NCBI RefSeq assembly: GCF_900114775.1
Contig: NZ_FOUE01000001.1
Location: 1,172,378-1,236,377 of the forward strand
Reading direction: 5' to 3'
Length of the DNA: 64,000 bases
Origin: Marinobacter zhejiangensis
Lineage (GTDB): Bacteria; Pseudomonadota; Gammaproteobacteria; Pseudomonadales; Oleiphilaceae
Shown here: positions 36,114 to 44,186 of the stretch, piece by piece
How positions within the stretch are numbered: position 1 is the stretch's first letter
Layout: the number at the start of each line of letters is the position of its first letter
The notes under the pieces: model-generated
Told to the model about the DNA's origin: nothing
What the model saw: the letters and a program-made list of their open reading frames with translations, nothing else
Database searches by the model: none
Translations under genes and position numbers: made by a program

Positions 36114-36626
36114 TTAGGGCCATGACGGCGTGTCGCTGCCAACAGGCTCCAATCGTTGCAAGTGGTTGTCGGGACACTGGCGGCGGAGCTCGCTCAGGGC
36201 ACGGCCGTCAGGTAATGTCAGGTCTGGCGCTAGGTCGAGCAGAGGCTGGAGGGCAAAGTCCCGGTTGGGCAGCTCTGGGTGTGGTACCTGCAGACGCTCA
36301 TGATCGATCATGTCGTGACCATACAGCAGCAGATCCAGATCGAGTGTTCGCGGACCCCAGTGCTGTAGCCGCTCGCGCCCCTGATCCTGCTCAATGGCTT
36401 GGAGGGCGTCCAGCAGGGCGAGTGGTGGCAGCGCTGTGGTGAGCTGAACGGCGCCATTGATGAAGTCCGGTTGGTCCTGTGGGCCGACCGGACTGCTGCG
36501 ATAGAACGGTGACTGGGCGACCAGGGTGGTCTCAGGGAGCATGGCCAGCGCCACCACAGCGGAGGCCAGCTGCTTCAACGGTTCGGCCAGGTTGCTGCCA
36601 AGGCCAATGTATGCGGTGACAGCCAT
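36114..36626 (-). CDS. folK: 2-amino-4-hydroxy-6-hydroxymethyldihydropteridine pyrophosphokinase
   Basis: A 170-residue canonical FolK: YIGLGSNLAEPLKQL, VGPQDQPDFINGAV, HWGPRTLDLDLLLYG with the Mg-binding Asp pair, and VPHPELPNRDFAL with the conserved His and Arg. It transfers pyrophosphate from ATP to hydroxymethyl-dihydropterin in folate synthesis. It starts 2 nt after the pcnB stop, the pcnB-folK order common to gammaproteobacteria. It is presumably the functional copy of the two folK-like genes here. Confidence 0.95.
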   Translation of the reverse strand: MAVTAYIGLGSNLAEPLKQLASAVVALAMLPETTLVAQSPFYRSSPVGPQDQPDFINGAVQLTTALPPLALLDALQAIEQDQGRERLQHWGPRTLDLDLLLYGHDMIDHERLQVPHPELPNRDFALQPLLDLAPDLTLPDGRALSELRRQCPDNHLQRLEPVGSDTPSWP

Positions 36627-36628
36627 GA

Positions 36629-37981
36629 TCAGGCGTTCCTGTTGCCTGGCTTGCGTCTGCGACGGCGGGGCTTGGGCCCGCTGGCACTAAGTTGGCTTAG
36701 CAGGCGCTCCCGGCCACGATCATCACAGGCCTGGAAGTCGGTCCACCACCCGCCCAGACCGGGTTCAAGTTCTCCGGCGCTTTCGCGGACCAGCAGGAAA
36801 TCATAAGCTGCGCGGAAGCGGGGGTGTTCCATGGTGGTGAGCGCTCGTTTACCTTGCCGTCTGGGGAGTCGCATCTGCAGTTCCCAGATTTCCTTCATTG
36901 GGCCGGAAAAACGTTTCGGAATCGACGTTGCCTGGATTTGCCGACCAATAACCTTGGCGATGGCCTGGTGCAGAGCGGGCTGGATCGGTTCGCCCTGATC
37001 CTGGCGCCTGCGCCACTCTACCTGTAGGGCTGGCCACAACATGGCAGCAAACAGGAAGTAAGGGGTAACCGATTTGCCTTGGCGTATGCGGGCATCGGTA
37101 TTGCGCAGGGCCTGCCGAATCAGTTCGTCAGGCTCCCCGGCATCAAGGGCGCGGGCGGTCTCAGGGAACAAGGGCGCCAGCAGGTCGTAGCTGCGGAGCA
37201 GTTCGTAGGTGGCCTCTCCGTGTCCTGCCGAGAACAGTTTCAGTACTTCGTCAAACAGGCGAGCTGCCGGGATGTGGGTTAGCAGGGGAGCCAGTTCCCG
37301 GATCGGGGCTTCGGTTCCTGTCTCAATGCTGAAGTCGAGCTTGGCAGCAAAGCGAATGGCGCGAAGCATGCGAACCGGATCTTCCCGGTATCGGGTTTCC
37401 GGATCACCAATCAGTCTGAGTTGGCGGTTATTCAGGTCTTCAACGCCGCCGGCGAAATCGATCACGGTGAAGTCGCGGATGCAGTAATACAGGGCGTTGA
37501 TGGTGAAGTCTCGACGCAGGGCGTCTTCTTCCATGCTGCCGTAGACGTTGTCCCTCAGCAATAGACCGTGTTCGCTGGTCTTACGCTGGTCGCTGGCGCT
37601 GTCATCCGTCGTGTCAGTGGCATTGCCGCGGAAGGTGGTCACCTCGATGACTTCACGTCCAAACAGAACGTGGACGATGCGAAAGCGGCGGCCGATCAGG
37701 CGTGAGTTGCGGAACAGGGCGTGGACCTCTTCCGGCGTTGCACTGGTGGCCACATCAAAGTCTTTGGGCTGACCGCCAAGGAGAATATCCCGGACGCCAC
37801 CTCCGACCAGATAGGCTTCAAATCCAGCTTTATTGAGGCGATGAAGAACTTTCTTGGCCGGATCACTGATCGCTGACCGAGAAACACTGTGTTCGTCCCT
37901 GGGGATGTCGCGTCGAACCAGCTTCTGGGGCTTGCTGCCACCGAGTAGCCGGGAAAGGCGTTGTTTGACTTGTTTAAGCAT
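36629..37981 (-). CDS. pcnB: Poly(A) polymerase I
   Basis: A 450-residue class II nucleotidyltransferase. The catalytic head reads YLVGGGVRDILLGGQPKDFD with the metal-binding DFD, followed by VATSATPEEVHALFRNSRLI, the PcnB-type continuation that separates it from CCA-adding enzymes. The C-terminus is rich in basic residues (GPKPRRRRRKPG). It adds 3' poly(A) tails that promote RNA decay. ATG 37981 with GGAA 4 nt upstream was chosen; the frame is open to 38041. The gene lies directly downstream of the crcZ terminator. Confidence 0.95.
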   Translation of the reverse strand: MLKQVKQRLSRLLGGSKPQKLVRRDIPRDEHSVSRSAISDPAKKVLHRLNKAGFEAYLVGGGVRDILLGGQPKDFDVATSATPEEVHALFRNSRLIGRRFRIVHVLFGREVIEVTTFRGNATDTTDDSASDQRKTSEHGLLLRDNVYGSMEEDALRRDFTINALYYCIRDFTVIDFAGGVEDLNNRQLRLIGDPETRYREDPVRMLRAIRFAAKLDFSIETGTEAPIRELAPLLTHIPAARLFDEVLKLFSAGHGEATYELLRSYDLLAPLFPETARALDAGEPDELIRQALRNTDARIRQGKSVTPYFLFAAMLWPALQVEWRRRQDQGEPIQPALHQAIAKVIGRQIQATSIPKRFSGPMKEIWELQMRLPRRQGKRALTTMEHPRFRAAYDFLLVRESAGELEPGLGGWWTDFQACDDRGRERLLSQLSASGPKPRRRRRKPGNRNA

Positions 37982-38070
37982 TGAATTCCGTTGTTGCGCT
38001 AAGCAAAAACGAGAGTTTACCGGTTTGGCGGGAAATTGCACACGGCAATCCGTGACTGGTCCAGATAATC

Positions 38071-38100
38071 AAAAGGCGGACCCGCTTTCGCGAGCCCGCC
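38071..38100 (-). terminator. crcZ intrinsic terminator
   Basis: Minus strand GGCGGGCTCGC (38100-38090), GAAA tetraloop (38089-38086), GCGGGTCCGCC (38085-38075), then TTTT. The 11-bp stem has two G-T wobbles. It separates crcZ from pcnB, 90 bp upstream of the pcnB start. Confidence 0.85.
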
Positions 38101-38446
38101 CTGAAGAATAGACGATCTGCATTGTTTTTGTTTTTACCGGGCTTATTCTTCGTTTTCTTGCCCCTTGCATGCTTCATACTCGAAGCCAGTCAAGGCAAAC
38201 GGAACGCTTTGAATACACAGAGCGGACAAAGACTTTGATATGAGATTAAAGCGGATATAGCGGCGCCTGGAGGGCGATTCTTCTCTACATCTGCAACTCA
38301 CACAAGCCATGGGTCCACTAAAAAACATAGCACCCAAAACACTCAGTTCGCTTACGTTCTATTTTTGTTTTTGTTGCTGAACGTTTCCTGCAGCTTTTTG
38401 TTTTTGTTTTATCGCTGCGTCGCCACACTTGTTTTTGTTGTTGTGC
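38071..38446 (-). ncRNA. crcZ: CrcZ-type small RNA (Hfq/Crc decoy)
   Basis: No protein gene fits the cbrB-pcnB gap. On the minus strand a sigma-54 promoter predicts a start at 38446-38447; the RNA would begin GCACAACAACAAAAACAAG, close to the P. aeruginosa CrcZ 5' end as I remember it. Five A-rich CAA/AAC tracts follow: 38446-38428, 38410-38394, 38376-38361, 38160-38142 and 38136-38121. They match the AAnAAnAA sites bound by Hfq with Crc. The RNA ends in a GAAA-capped intrinsic terminator, giving about 376 nt (CrcZ is about 400). In Pseudomonas CrcZ, made under CbrAB, titrates Hfq/Crc and relieves carbon catabolite repression. Confidence 0.87.
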
Positions 38447-38457
38447 GCTCAGGTAAT

Positions 38458-38473
38458 TGCATTGCCTGTGCCA
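38458..38473 (-). promoter_or_regulatory. Sigma-54 (-24/-12) promoter of crcZ
   Basis: Minus strand TGGCACAGGCAATGCA: TGGCAC, five bases, ATGCA. The GG and GC doublets are separated by exactly 10 bp as sigma-54 requires, and only one base departs from TGGCAC-N5-TTGCA. The start predicted 12 nt after the GC doublet coincides with the first base of the CrcZ-like RNA. Confidence 0.87.
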
Positions 38474-38590
38474 CTTTTTGTAAATCCTTTATTAACAACA
38501 AGTTAAAAAATGTAGAACTTAAGGTGTGGTGAATTATTAGACTAAAGTGTTACGGGCGCCTCCGTTTTTATACCTATAGGTGTTCCGTGT

Positions 38591-38621
38591 GGTAACACCG
38601 GGTAACACTGTTACTGTTACC
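38591..38621. promoter_or_regulatory. Candidate CbrB enhancer (upstream activating sequence)
   Basis: Two GGTAACA direct repeats (38591-38597, 38601-38607) face TGTTAC (38609-38614) and TGTTACC (38615-38621), making nested dyads; the central one is GTAACA-C-TGTTAC. It lies about 150 bp upstream of the -12 element of crcZ, the usual distance for a sigma-54 activator, and overlaps the cbrB stop codon. Assignment to CbrB is inference from position and from remembered Pseudomonas sites. Confidence 0.7.
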
Positions 38622-40017
38622 CCGGTTTTTTTCGTGGAATGCCCAGGCGCTGGCGCCGTTCCCATAGTGATTTCCGGCTGATTCCGAGCTTTTGGGCAAG
38701 CTCGGTTTCGCTCATGCGGTCTTGATTTTCAAGGACAAAGTGCTGGAAATAGTCTTCCAGTGACAGATCGTTGGCGTTACCCGAATCCTGAGGCTTGGTC
38801 TGTTCGTTATCCCCTTCTACCAGGCCCATGGGGATATTGACGTCATCTCCTTCGAACTCCAGGTCCAGGGTTGCCGGGGTAATAACGTCGCCTTCGCAGA
38901 GGATGCTTGCCCGCTCAATGGCGTTCTCGAGTTCTCGTACGTTCCCGGGCCAACGATAGCTGCGCAGGGCCTGCATTGCCTCGGGGCTGAGGTGCAGGTT
39001 CGGGTTGCCGAGCCTTTCGCTCTGGCGTTTCAGGAACCGGCGGGCCAGCCCAAGAATGTCGGCCTTCCGGTCCCTCAGCGGGGGAATCCGTATCTGCATG
39101 ACGTTAAGGCGGTAATAAAGGTCTTCGCGGAACTCGCCGGTACGGGTCATGGCTTTGAGATTGCGGTGAGTGGCCGCAATCATGCGAACGTCGACCTGCC
39201 GGCTTTGGGTGGAACCTACCTTGCGAATTTCCCCTTCCTGGAGCACCCGCAACAGGCGCGCCTGGGCTTCCGGAGGCAGTTCGCCGATTTCGTCAAGGAA
39301 CAGGCTGCCGCCATCAGCGGCCTCGATCAGGCCGGTACGTCCGGAGACCGCTCCGGTAAAGGCGCCTTTTTCATGGCCGAACAGCTCAGACTCAATCAGG
39401 CTTTCGGGGATCGCTGCACAGTTAACCGAGATCAGCGGGCGTGAGGCGCGGGGGCTCAGCAGGTGCAGGGCCCGTGCGGCAAGTTCCTTACCGGTTCCGG
39501 ACTCCCCGTTCACCAGCACGGTGGTCTCGGTCGGGGCAACTTTGCGGATCAGGTGAAACACCTGCTGCATGGCATCGCACTCGCCGTACATGACGGCCGA
39601 GGGGTCACCTTGTGCGGGCTCTGGCGCGGCTTCCGTGGTGCCAGCGTCGTTACCGGTTTTTGGTTGCTTCTTCTGAGTGAGGATCGTGGCGACAGCCGCC
39701 AGCATTTCATCGTGATCGAAGGGTTTGGCGATGTACTCGACCGCCCCGAGTTTCATAGAGTCAACGGCCGAGCGCAGGCTGGCGTAGCTTGTCATGATCA
39801 GCACCGGGGTGTTCGGGGCCCGGTTGATTAACTCGGTGCCGGGAGCGCCTGGCAGCCGCAGGTCAGAAATGATCAGGTCAAACTGGCTGAGCTCGTAATC
39901 CCGTTCGGCGTCATCCACCGAGCCGGCATCGGAGACGTCGTAACCGGCATGTTGCAGCAGCTTTTTCAGGGCTGAGCGGATGATCTCTTCGTCTTCGACA
40001 ATCAGAATGCGAGGCAT
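38617..40017 (-). CDS. cbrB: Two-component response regulator CbrB, sigma-54 dependent
   Basis: A 466-residue NtrC-type activator. Receiver domain at the N-terminus (MPRILIVEDEE, phospho-acceptor D52 in IISDLRLPG); AAA+ domain with Walker A GESGTGKE and the sigma-54 contact motif GAFTGA; C-terminal Fis-type helix-turn-helix (ETELAQKLGISRKSLWERRQ). ATG 40017 lies 1 nt after the cbrA stop; the frame is open further upstream inside cbrA. With CbrA it controls carbon/nitrogen balance in Pseudomonas by activating crcZ, whose sigma-54 promoter lies just downstream here. Confidence 0.93.
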   Translation of the reverse strand: MPRILIVEDEEIIRSALKKLLQHAGYDVSDAGSVDDAERDYELSQFDLIISDLRLPGAPGTELINRAPNTPVLIMTSYASLRSAVDSMKLGAVEYIAKPFDHDEMLAAVATILTQKKQPKTGNDAGTTEAAPEPAQGDPSAVMYGECDAMQQVFHLIRKVAPTETTVLVNGESGTGKELAARALHLLSPRASRPLISVNCAAIPESLIESELFGHEKGAFTGAVSGRTGLIEAADGGSLFLDEIGELPPEAQARLLRVLQEGEIRKVGSTQSRQVDVRMIAATHRNLKAMTRTGEFREDLYYRLNVMQIRIPPLRDRKADILGLARRFLKRQSERLGNPNLHLSPEAMQALRSYRWPGNVRELENAIERASILCEGDVITPATLDLEFEGDDVNIPMGLVEGDNEQTKPQDSGNANDLSLEDYFQHFVLENQDRMSETELAQKLGISRKSLWERRQRLGIPRKKPG

Positions 40018-40018
40018 A

Positions 40019-42988
40019 TCAGTGTGGTGACCTTTGGTTCTGGCTGAATGTGTGAAGTTCATTGTCGGCATCGTAAGCCGGGAGCCGAAGGCGGACGCAG
40101 GTTCCCCGGTTGTGTTCCGGCTCGGCGGGGCTTTCTACCTGGATATTGCCATAGTGCTCTTCGACAATACTGTACACCAGTGACAGCCCCAGGCCGGTTC
40201 CCTGATCGGGGCCTTTGGTGGTGTAAAAGGGCTCGAAGATGTGGTCCAGCTGATCCGCCGGAATCCCGGTTCCCTCATCGGTGACTTCGATAATAGCGGA
40301 GTAGCCTTCGTGGTTTCCACTGACCCGGATTACTCCGCCTTCCGGGGAGGCGTCGCGGGCATTGGCCAGCAGGTTTACGAAGACCTGTACCAGCCGTTGC
40401 TCATCCCCCAGAACCACCAGATCTTTCGGGCAGTCGTTGCGGTAAACAATGCCCCGTCCTTTATCGCTGAGCGAGAGGAGGTTGATGGACTCCTCCACGC
40501 AACGGTGGATGGTCGCGGGTTCGTAGCGGTTGGCCTGGGCATGGTTGCCGGTCCGGGCAAAATTCATCAGCGACTGAAGAATGGTAGAGATACGCCGGGT
40601 CTGTTGCTGGATCTGTTCCGCAGTATGGAGGATGTCGGGGTCATCCGTTTCCAGCTTGAGGTTTTGGGCCAGCGATGAAATCCCGGTGACCGGGTTGCCG
40701 ATTTCGTGGGCTACACCCGCGGCCAGGCGACCGACCGAGGCCAGGCGCTCGCTGTGCATCAATTCGTCTTCCAGCAAGCGGGTTTCGGTCTGGTCTTCCA
40801 CCAGAATGATGCTGCCACCCTCTGAGTGATCCGGCCCGCTCAGGGCTGCTTTGTGCAGGTTCAGCCAGTGCGGACGCCCGCGAAGGTCGAGGCGGTGTTT
40901 GTACCGGTGCAGATCTTCATCCTCGACAAAATCTTCAAACAGGTTGTGCCAGTGCTCCGGCAACGCCCGCAGGCGACCGCCGACCACGTCATCGGCAGCA
41001 ATCCCCGTAAGCTGCTCCATGGCATGATTCCACATCAGTACCTCGCCGTCGTCGCCCACGGATGACGCCGGGATTGGCAGGTTTTGCAGGGTTTGGCGGT
41101 AATGCCGCCGCAGGTTGTCGAGTTCTCCGGCCAGCCCGGTGAGCTGATTTTGATAATCGCCCAACGCCCGCTCCATGTAGTGGATGTCCTGAGGGCCGCC
41201 TTCACTGGCCAGGGGCTTGAAGCTCAGGTGGCGTTTGACCATGTCGCGGGCGACAGAGGGGCCAAGCAGGCCGGACAGATTGATTTCAATCTGGTCACGA
41301 AGACGCCTGAGCTGATAAGGCCGAAACTCGACGCTGGGCAGCTTGAGCTGGGCGATGGCCCGCTCTACTTCCCGCTCGGCCACATTACGGCCAAGCGGCT
41401 CGGTCAGCTGCTGGACAAATTCACTGGAGGAGCTGGCCATCAGCTCCCGGCGTTGTGGACGAGACAGGGCTCCCCACGAGCAGGCCTGTGCGGCACTGGT
41501 TTCTTCACTGGAAGATTTTGTGATGATCGATATCAGCGCAAAGACCGAGATGTTTACTGTCAGGCTGAGGAACACAAAAATGTGCCAGTTGTTACCGGTC
41601 GGGAACAAGGGCGCATTGCTCAGCGCGAGTAGGTTGGGGCCCTGGGAGAAGGGCATCACCAGGGTTACTACCCAGACCGCCAGGCCTGCCAGCAAACCCG
41701 CAATCAGCCCGCGCCGGTTGCCTTCCGGCCAATAGATGACTCCCAGCGCGCCTGGTAGCAGGTGCAGTACGCCGGACAGTGCCAGAATGCCCAGTTGTGA
41801 CAGCTCCAGCTGGTGCCCAAGGGCTTCGTGGAACAGCAGGGCGGTGAGAATGATGATGCCGATCAGTAGGCGCTTGATCCACCGCAGCCATCGGTAGATG
41901 TCGCTGTGATCGGTGGGGGTTCTTAGGGGAAGTACCACATGGTTGAGGAGCATGCCGGCGAGCGCCAGGGTGCTGACGATCATCAGCCCGCTCGCCGCCG
42001 ACAAACCAGCGATAAAGACGGTCAGGGCCAGTACCGGGCTTTCCAGTGCCTTGGCAATCCCTATGGCCACGTAGCTGGGCGGGGTGTTGACCGAGAGTTC
42101 CATGCCGGACCACAGAATGATCGGGACGGGCAGCCCCAACAGCAGCAGATACAGCGGCAAGCCCCAGCTGGCTTTGGCCAGGGCCTTGGGGCTGGGGTTT
42201 TCTGCGAAGGTCATATGGTACATGTGGGGGAGCACCAGGGCGCCGGCGAAGGACATCAGCATCAGGGCGCGCCAGCTGCCATCATCGACATTCAGTTCCA
42301 TATTGCCAGCAAGTGCCTGATGGCTGTTCAGCCAATCTTCCAGTCCCTGGTACCCACCGAAGACTGAAACAATAGCGACGGCGCTGAGGGTCAGCAGGGC
42401 AATCAGTTTGACCAGTGAGTCAAAGGCAATGGCGACCACCAGGCCGCGATGGCTCTCGGAGCCCTGGTCGCGCTGGGAACCAAACAGAGCAGCAAAGAGC
42501 ACGACGGTCAGACTGAACAGCGTGCTGATCAGTTCGTGGGAGGCGCCGGGAACCAGCAGGCTGGCGGTGTCGGTCACTGCCTTGATCTGCATGCTGAGTA
42601 ACGAAAGGATGGCAATTCCCGAACAAAGGGTGGCCAGGGTGCCTGCGAGCTGGCTGCGGTATCGGAATGCGAACAGATCCGCCAGCGACGTCAGCTGGTA
42701 GGCGCGGCCGATGCGAAGAATAGGGTTGAGTAGGACTGGAGCCAGCAGGTAGGCGCCGCTGATGCCAAGGTAGTAAGCGAGGAATCCATAGCCAGTTTCA
42801 GCAGCGATTCCTACGGCGCCATAGACCGCCCAGATGCCGGCATAGACACCGAGGCTCAGAATATAGGTCAGCGGGTGGTGGATCAGGCTGCGGGGAAGTA
42901 CATCCCGTTCTGCCAGGTGGGCGATCGAAAACAGTAGCAGTAGGTACAGGAAGCTACTTGAAAGCAGTGCGGTCAGACTAAAACTCAT
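40019..42988 (-). CDS. cbrA: Sensor histidine kinase CbrA with SLC5-type transporter domain
   Basis: A 989-residue fusion. Residues about 1-500 are a sodium:solute symporter-like (SLC5) domain of some 12-13 transmembrane helices; a linker and a PAS domain (LPIPASSVGDDGEVLMWNHA) follow; then HisKA with the phosphorylated His near residue 761 (GVAHEIGNPVTGI), and HATPase with N box NLLANARDASPEGG and G boxes TDEGTGIPADQ and GTGLGLSLVYSI. Length and order match Pseudomonas CbrA (about 983 residues). It senses a still debated cue and phosphorylates CbrB; histidine transport has been reported for Pseudomonas CbrA. Its start overlaps cbrX by 11 nt. Confidence 0.93.
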   Translation of the reverse strand: MSFSLTALLSSSFLYLLLLFSIAHLAERDVLPRSLIHHPLTYILSLGVYAGIWAVYGAVGIAAETGYGFLAYYLGISGAYLLAPVLLNPILRIGRAYQLTSLADLFAFRYRSQLAGTLATLCSGIAILSLLSMQIKAVTDTASLLVPGASHELISTLFSLTVVLFAALFGSQRDQGSESHRGLVVAIAFDSLVKLIALLTLSAVAIVSVFGGYQGLEDWLNSHQALAGNMELNVDDGSWRALMLMSFAGALVLPHMYHMTFAENPSPKALAKASWGLPLYLLLLGLPVPIILWSGMELSVNTPPSYVAIGIAKALESPVLALTVFIAGLSAASGLMIVSTLALAGMLLNHVVLPLRTPTDHSDIYRWLRWIKRLLIGIIILTALLFHEALGHQLELSQLGILALSGVLHLLPGALGVIYWPEGNRRGLIAGLLAGLAVWVVTLVMPFSQGPNLLALSNAPLFPTGNNWHIFVFLSLTVNISVFALISIITKSSSEETSAAQACSWGALSRPQRRELMASSSSEFVQQLTEPLGRNVAEREVERAIAQLKLPSVEFRPYQLRRLRDQIEINLSGLLGPSVARDMVKRHLSFKPLASEGGPQDIHYMERALGDYQNQLTGLAGELDNLRRHYRQTLQNLPIPASSVGDDGEVLMWNHAMEQLTGIAADDVVGGRLRALPEHWHNLFEDFVEDEDLHRYKHRLDLRGRPHWLNLHKAALSGPDHSEGGSIILVEDQTETRLLEDELMHSERLASVGRLAAGVAHEIGNPVTGISSLAQNLKLETDDPDILHTAEQIQQQTRRISTILQSLMNFARTGNHAQANRYEPATIHRCVEESINLLSLSDKGRGIVYRNDCPKDLVVLGDEQRLVQVFVNLLANARDASPEGGVIRVSGNHEGYSAIIEVTDEGTGIPADQLDHIFEPFYTTKGPDQGTGLGLSLVYSIVEEHYGNIQVESPAEPEHNRGTCVRLRLPAYDADNELHTFSQNQRSPH

Positions 42989-43154
42989 TGGGGTCCCGCC
43001 GTGAATCCAGCCAGAAGCCCAGAGCGATCAGTCCACCCCAGAGCAGGTAAGGGGTGTACCAGGCGTTACCGGGGGAGATCCACCAGTCCAGGATATTGGG
43101 TGAAAACACATAAATAGCCAGGACCAGCAGGAAAACCAGGCGATAAATATACAT
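42978..43154 (-). CDS. cbrX: CbrX-like small membrane protein
   Basis: A 58-residue ORF, ATG 43154 to TAG 42978, starting MYIYRLVFLLVLAIYVFSP. Two hydrophobic helices (about residues 4-22 and 35-50) are joined by WWISPGNAWYTPY; the tail SRRDPNEF is polar. The last 11 nt overlap the start of cbrA in another frame, so the two are probably translationally coupled. Pseudomonas has a small gene, cbrX, in the same place. Nothing shows what the protein does; coupling could set the CbrA level. Confidence 0.82.
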   Translation of the reverse strand: MYIYRLVFLLVLAIYVFSPNILDWWISPGNAWYTPYLLWGGLIALGFWLDSRRDPNEF

Positions 43155-43236
43155 CCGACAAAGGTTTCCTGAGCAAAGTGACGACCTGCGTTTATACCAT
43201 GAGCGCAGCGGGCTGTCAGGGATTCCGGTTGCCGGG

Positions 43237-44133
43237 CTACGGTTGCTCGGGGTGGGGTTGTTCCGGATGAGGGTGGCGCGGGATCAGTAACGGCTGCCAG
43301 TTCAAGGTTGCCCACTCCAGAACGGTGGTCACCGAGGCATTGTGCAGCTGTGGCGGCGGCTGCTGGCCCAGAGCCGCCAACGCGCGAATCAGATTGCGGG
43401 CGGGCTGGCTGTCATCCAGGGCCGGAGCATGGGTCTGTTTGCTGAGTTTCTGCCCTTGTTCATTGAGGATTACAGGGATGTGGAGCCAGGATGGCAACGG
43501 GGCGTTCAGGGCACGGTAGATCTGTTGCTGCTGTCCAGTGGTGTCAAGCAGGTCAGAGCCACGAACAACGTGGCTGATGCCCTGGTCAATGTCATCCACC
43601 ACCACCGCCAGCTGGTAGGCGTAAAAGCCTTCTTTGCGTTTGATGACGGGATCGTCGGCACCGGCATGAATGGTCAGGGTTTGCAGGCCGAGCAGTTCGT
43701 CCTGCCAGCGGAAGGTTTCATTTTCCAGAGCAAAGCGGATGGCGTGGGGGAGTCCGGCAGGCAACGGCGCACGTTGTTGGCAGCTCTCGGTATGCCCGGA
43801 GTTTTCCTTCAGCTGTTTACGAGAGCACAGACAGGGGTATGCGTTTCCCTGTGCCTGCAATCTCAGAATGGCCGCCTCGTAGTACTCATGACGGTTGGAT
43901 TGAAAGCGAATGGGTTCGTCGGAATGCAGCTGGTGCGCGTCCAGTGATTCAAGGATTTGGGTAGTGGCGGTCTGCGACTCTCTGAGCGGGTCAAGGTCTT
44001 CAATACGCACGAGCCAGCGCCCGTTATGGGTGCGGGCTTCAAGAAAACTCGCCAGCGCGGTAACCAAAGAACCGAAATGCAAAGGTCCGGTTGGAGAGGG
44101 CGCGAAGCGGCCCCGATAGGGTAATGTCGGCAT
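43237..44133 (-). CDS. gluQ: Glutamyl-Q tRNA(Asp) synthetase
   Basis: A 298-residue truncated glutamyl-tRNA synthetase paralogue (no anticodon domain) that attaches glutamate to queuosine in tRNA(Asp). Signatures: GRFAPSPTGPLHFGSL with the HIGH-like HFGS, RIEDLDPLRES, zinc-site Cys in YPCLCSRKQL, and KLSKQ in place of KMSKS. The C-terminus ends in a short His-Pro-Glu repeat (HPHPEQPHPEQP). It follows dksA after 53 bp, the usual dksA-gluQ pair. Confidence 0.95.
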   Translation of the reverse strand: MPTLPYRGRFAPSPTGPLHFGSLVTALASFLEARTHNGRWLVRIEDLDPLRESQTATTQILESLDAHQLHSDEPIRFQSNRHEYYEAAILRLQAQGNAYPCLCSRKQLKENSGHTESCQQRAPLPAGLPHAIRFALENETFRWQDELLGLQTLTIHAGADDPVIKRKEGFYAYQLAVVVDDIDQGISHVVRGSDLLDTTGQQQQIYRALNAPLPSWLHIPVILNEQGQKLSKQTHAPALDDSQPARNLIRALAALGQQPPPQLHNASVTTVLEWATLNWQPLLIPRHPHPEQPHPEQP

Positions 44134-44186
44134 GATTCCTGACTGCGCCGGTCACTAGTGTCCGGCGCATGTCTCTGGAGAACGGC

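Noticed and set aside
38143..38337. A 64-codon ORF on the minus strand inside the cbrB-pcnB gap
   Set aside because: It lies within the predicted CrcZ RNA, has no ribosome binding site and no recognisable protein character; the A-rich tracts and terminator explain the region better.
38361..38446. Repeated TTTTTGTTTTTG blocks as a possible CRISPR or simple repeat
   Set aside because: Spacing and length are irregular, there is no constant repeat, and the blocks read as A-rich Hfq/Crc sites on the transcribed strand.
43028..43315. A 95-codon minus-strand ORF between gluQ and cbrA
   Set aside because: It is in a different frame from the better 58-codon cbrX-like gene, overlaps the gluQ 3' end, and has low-quality composition.
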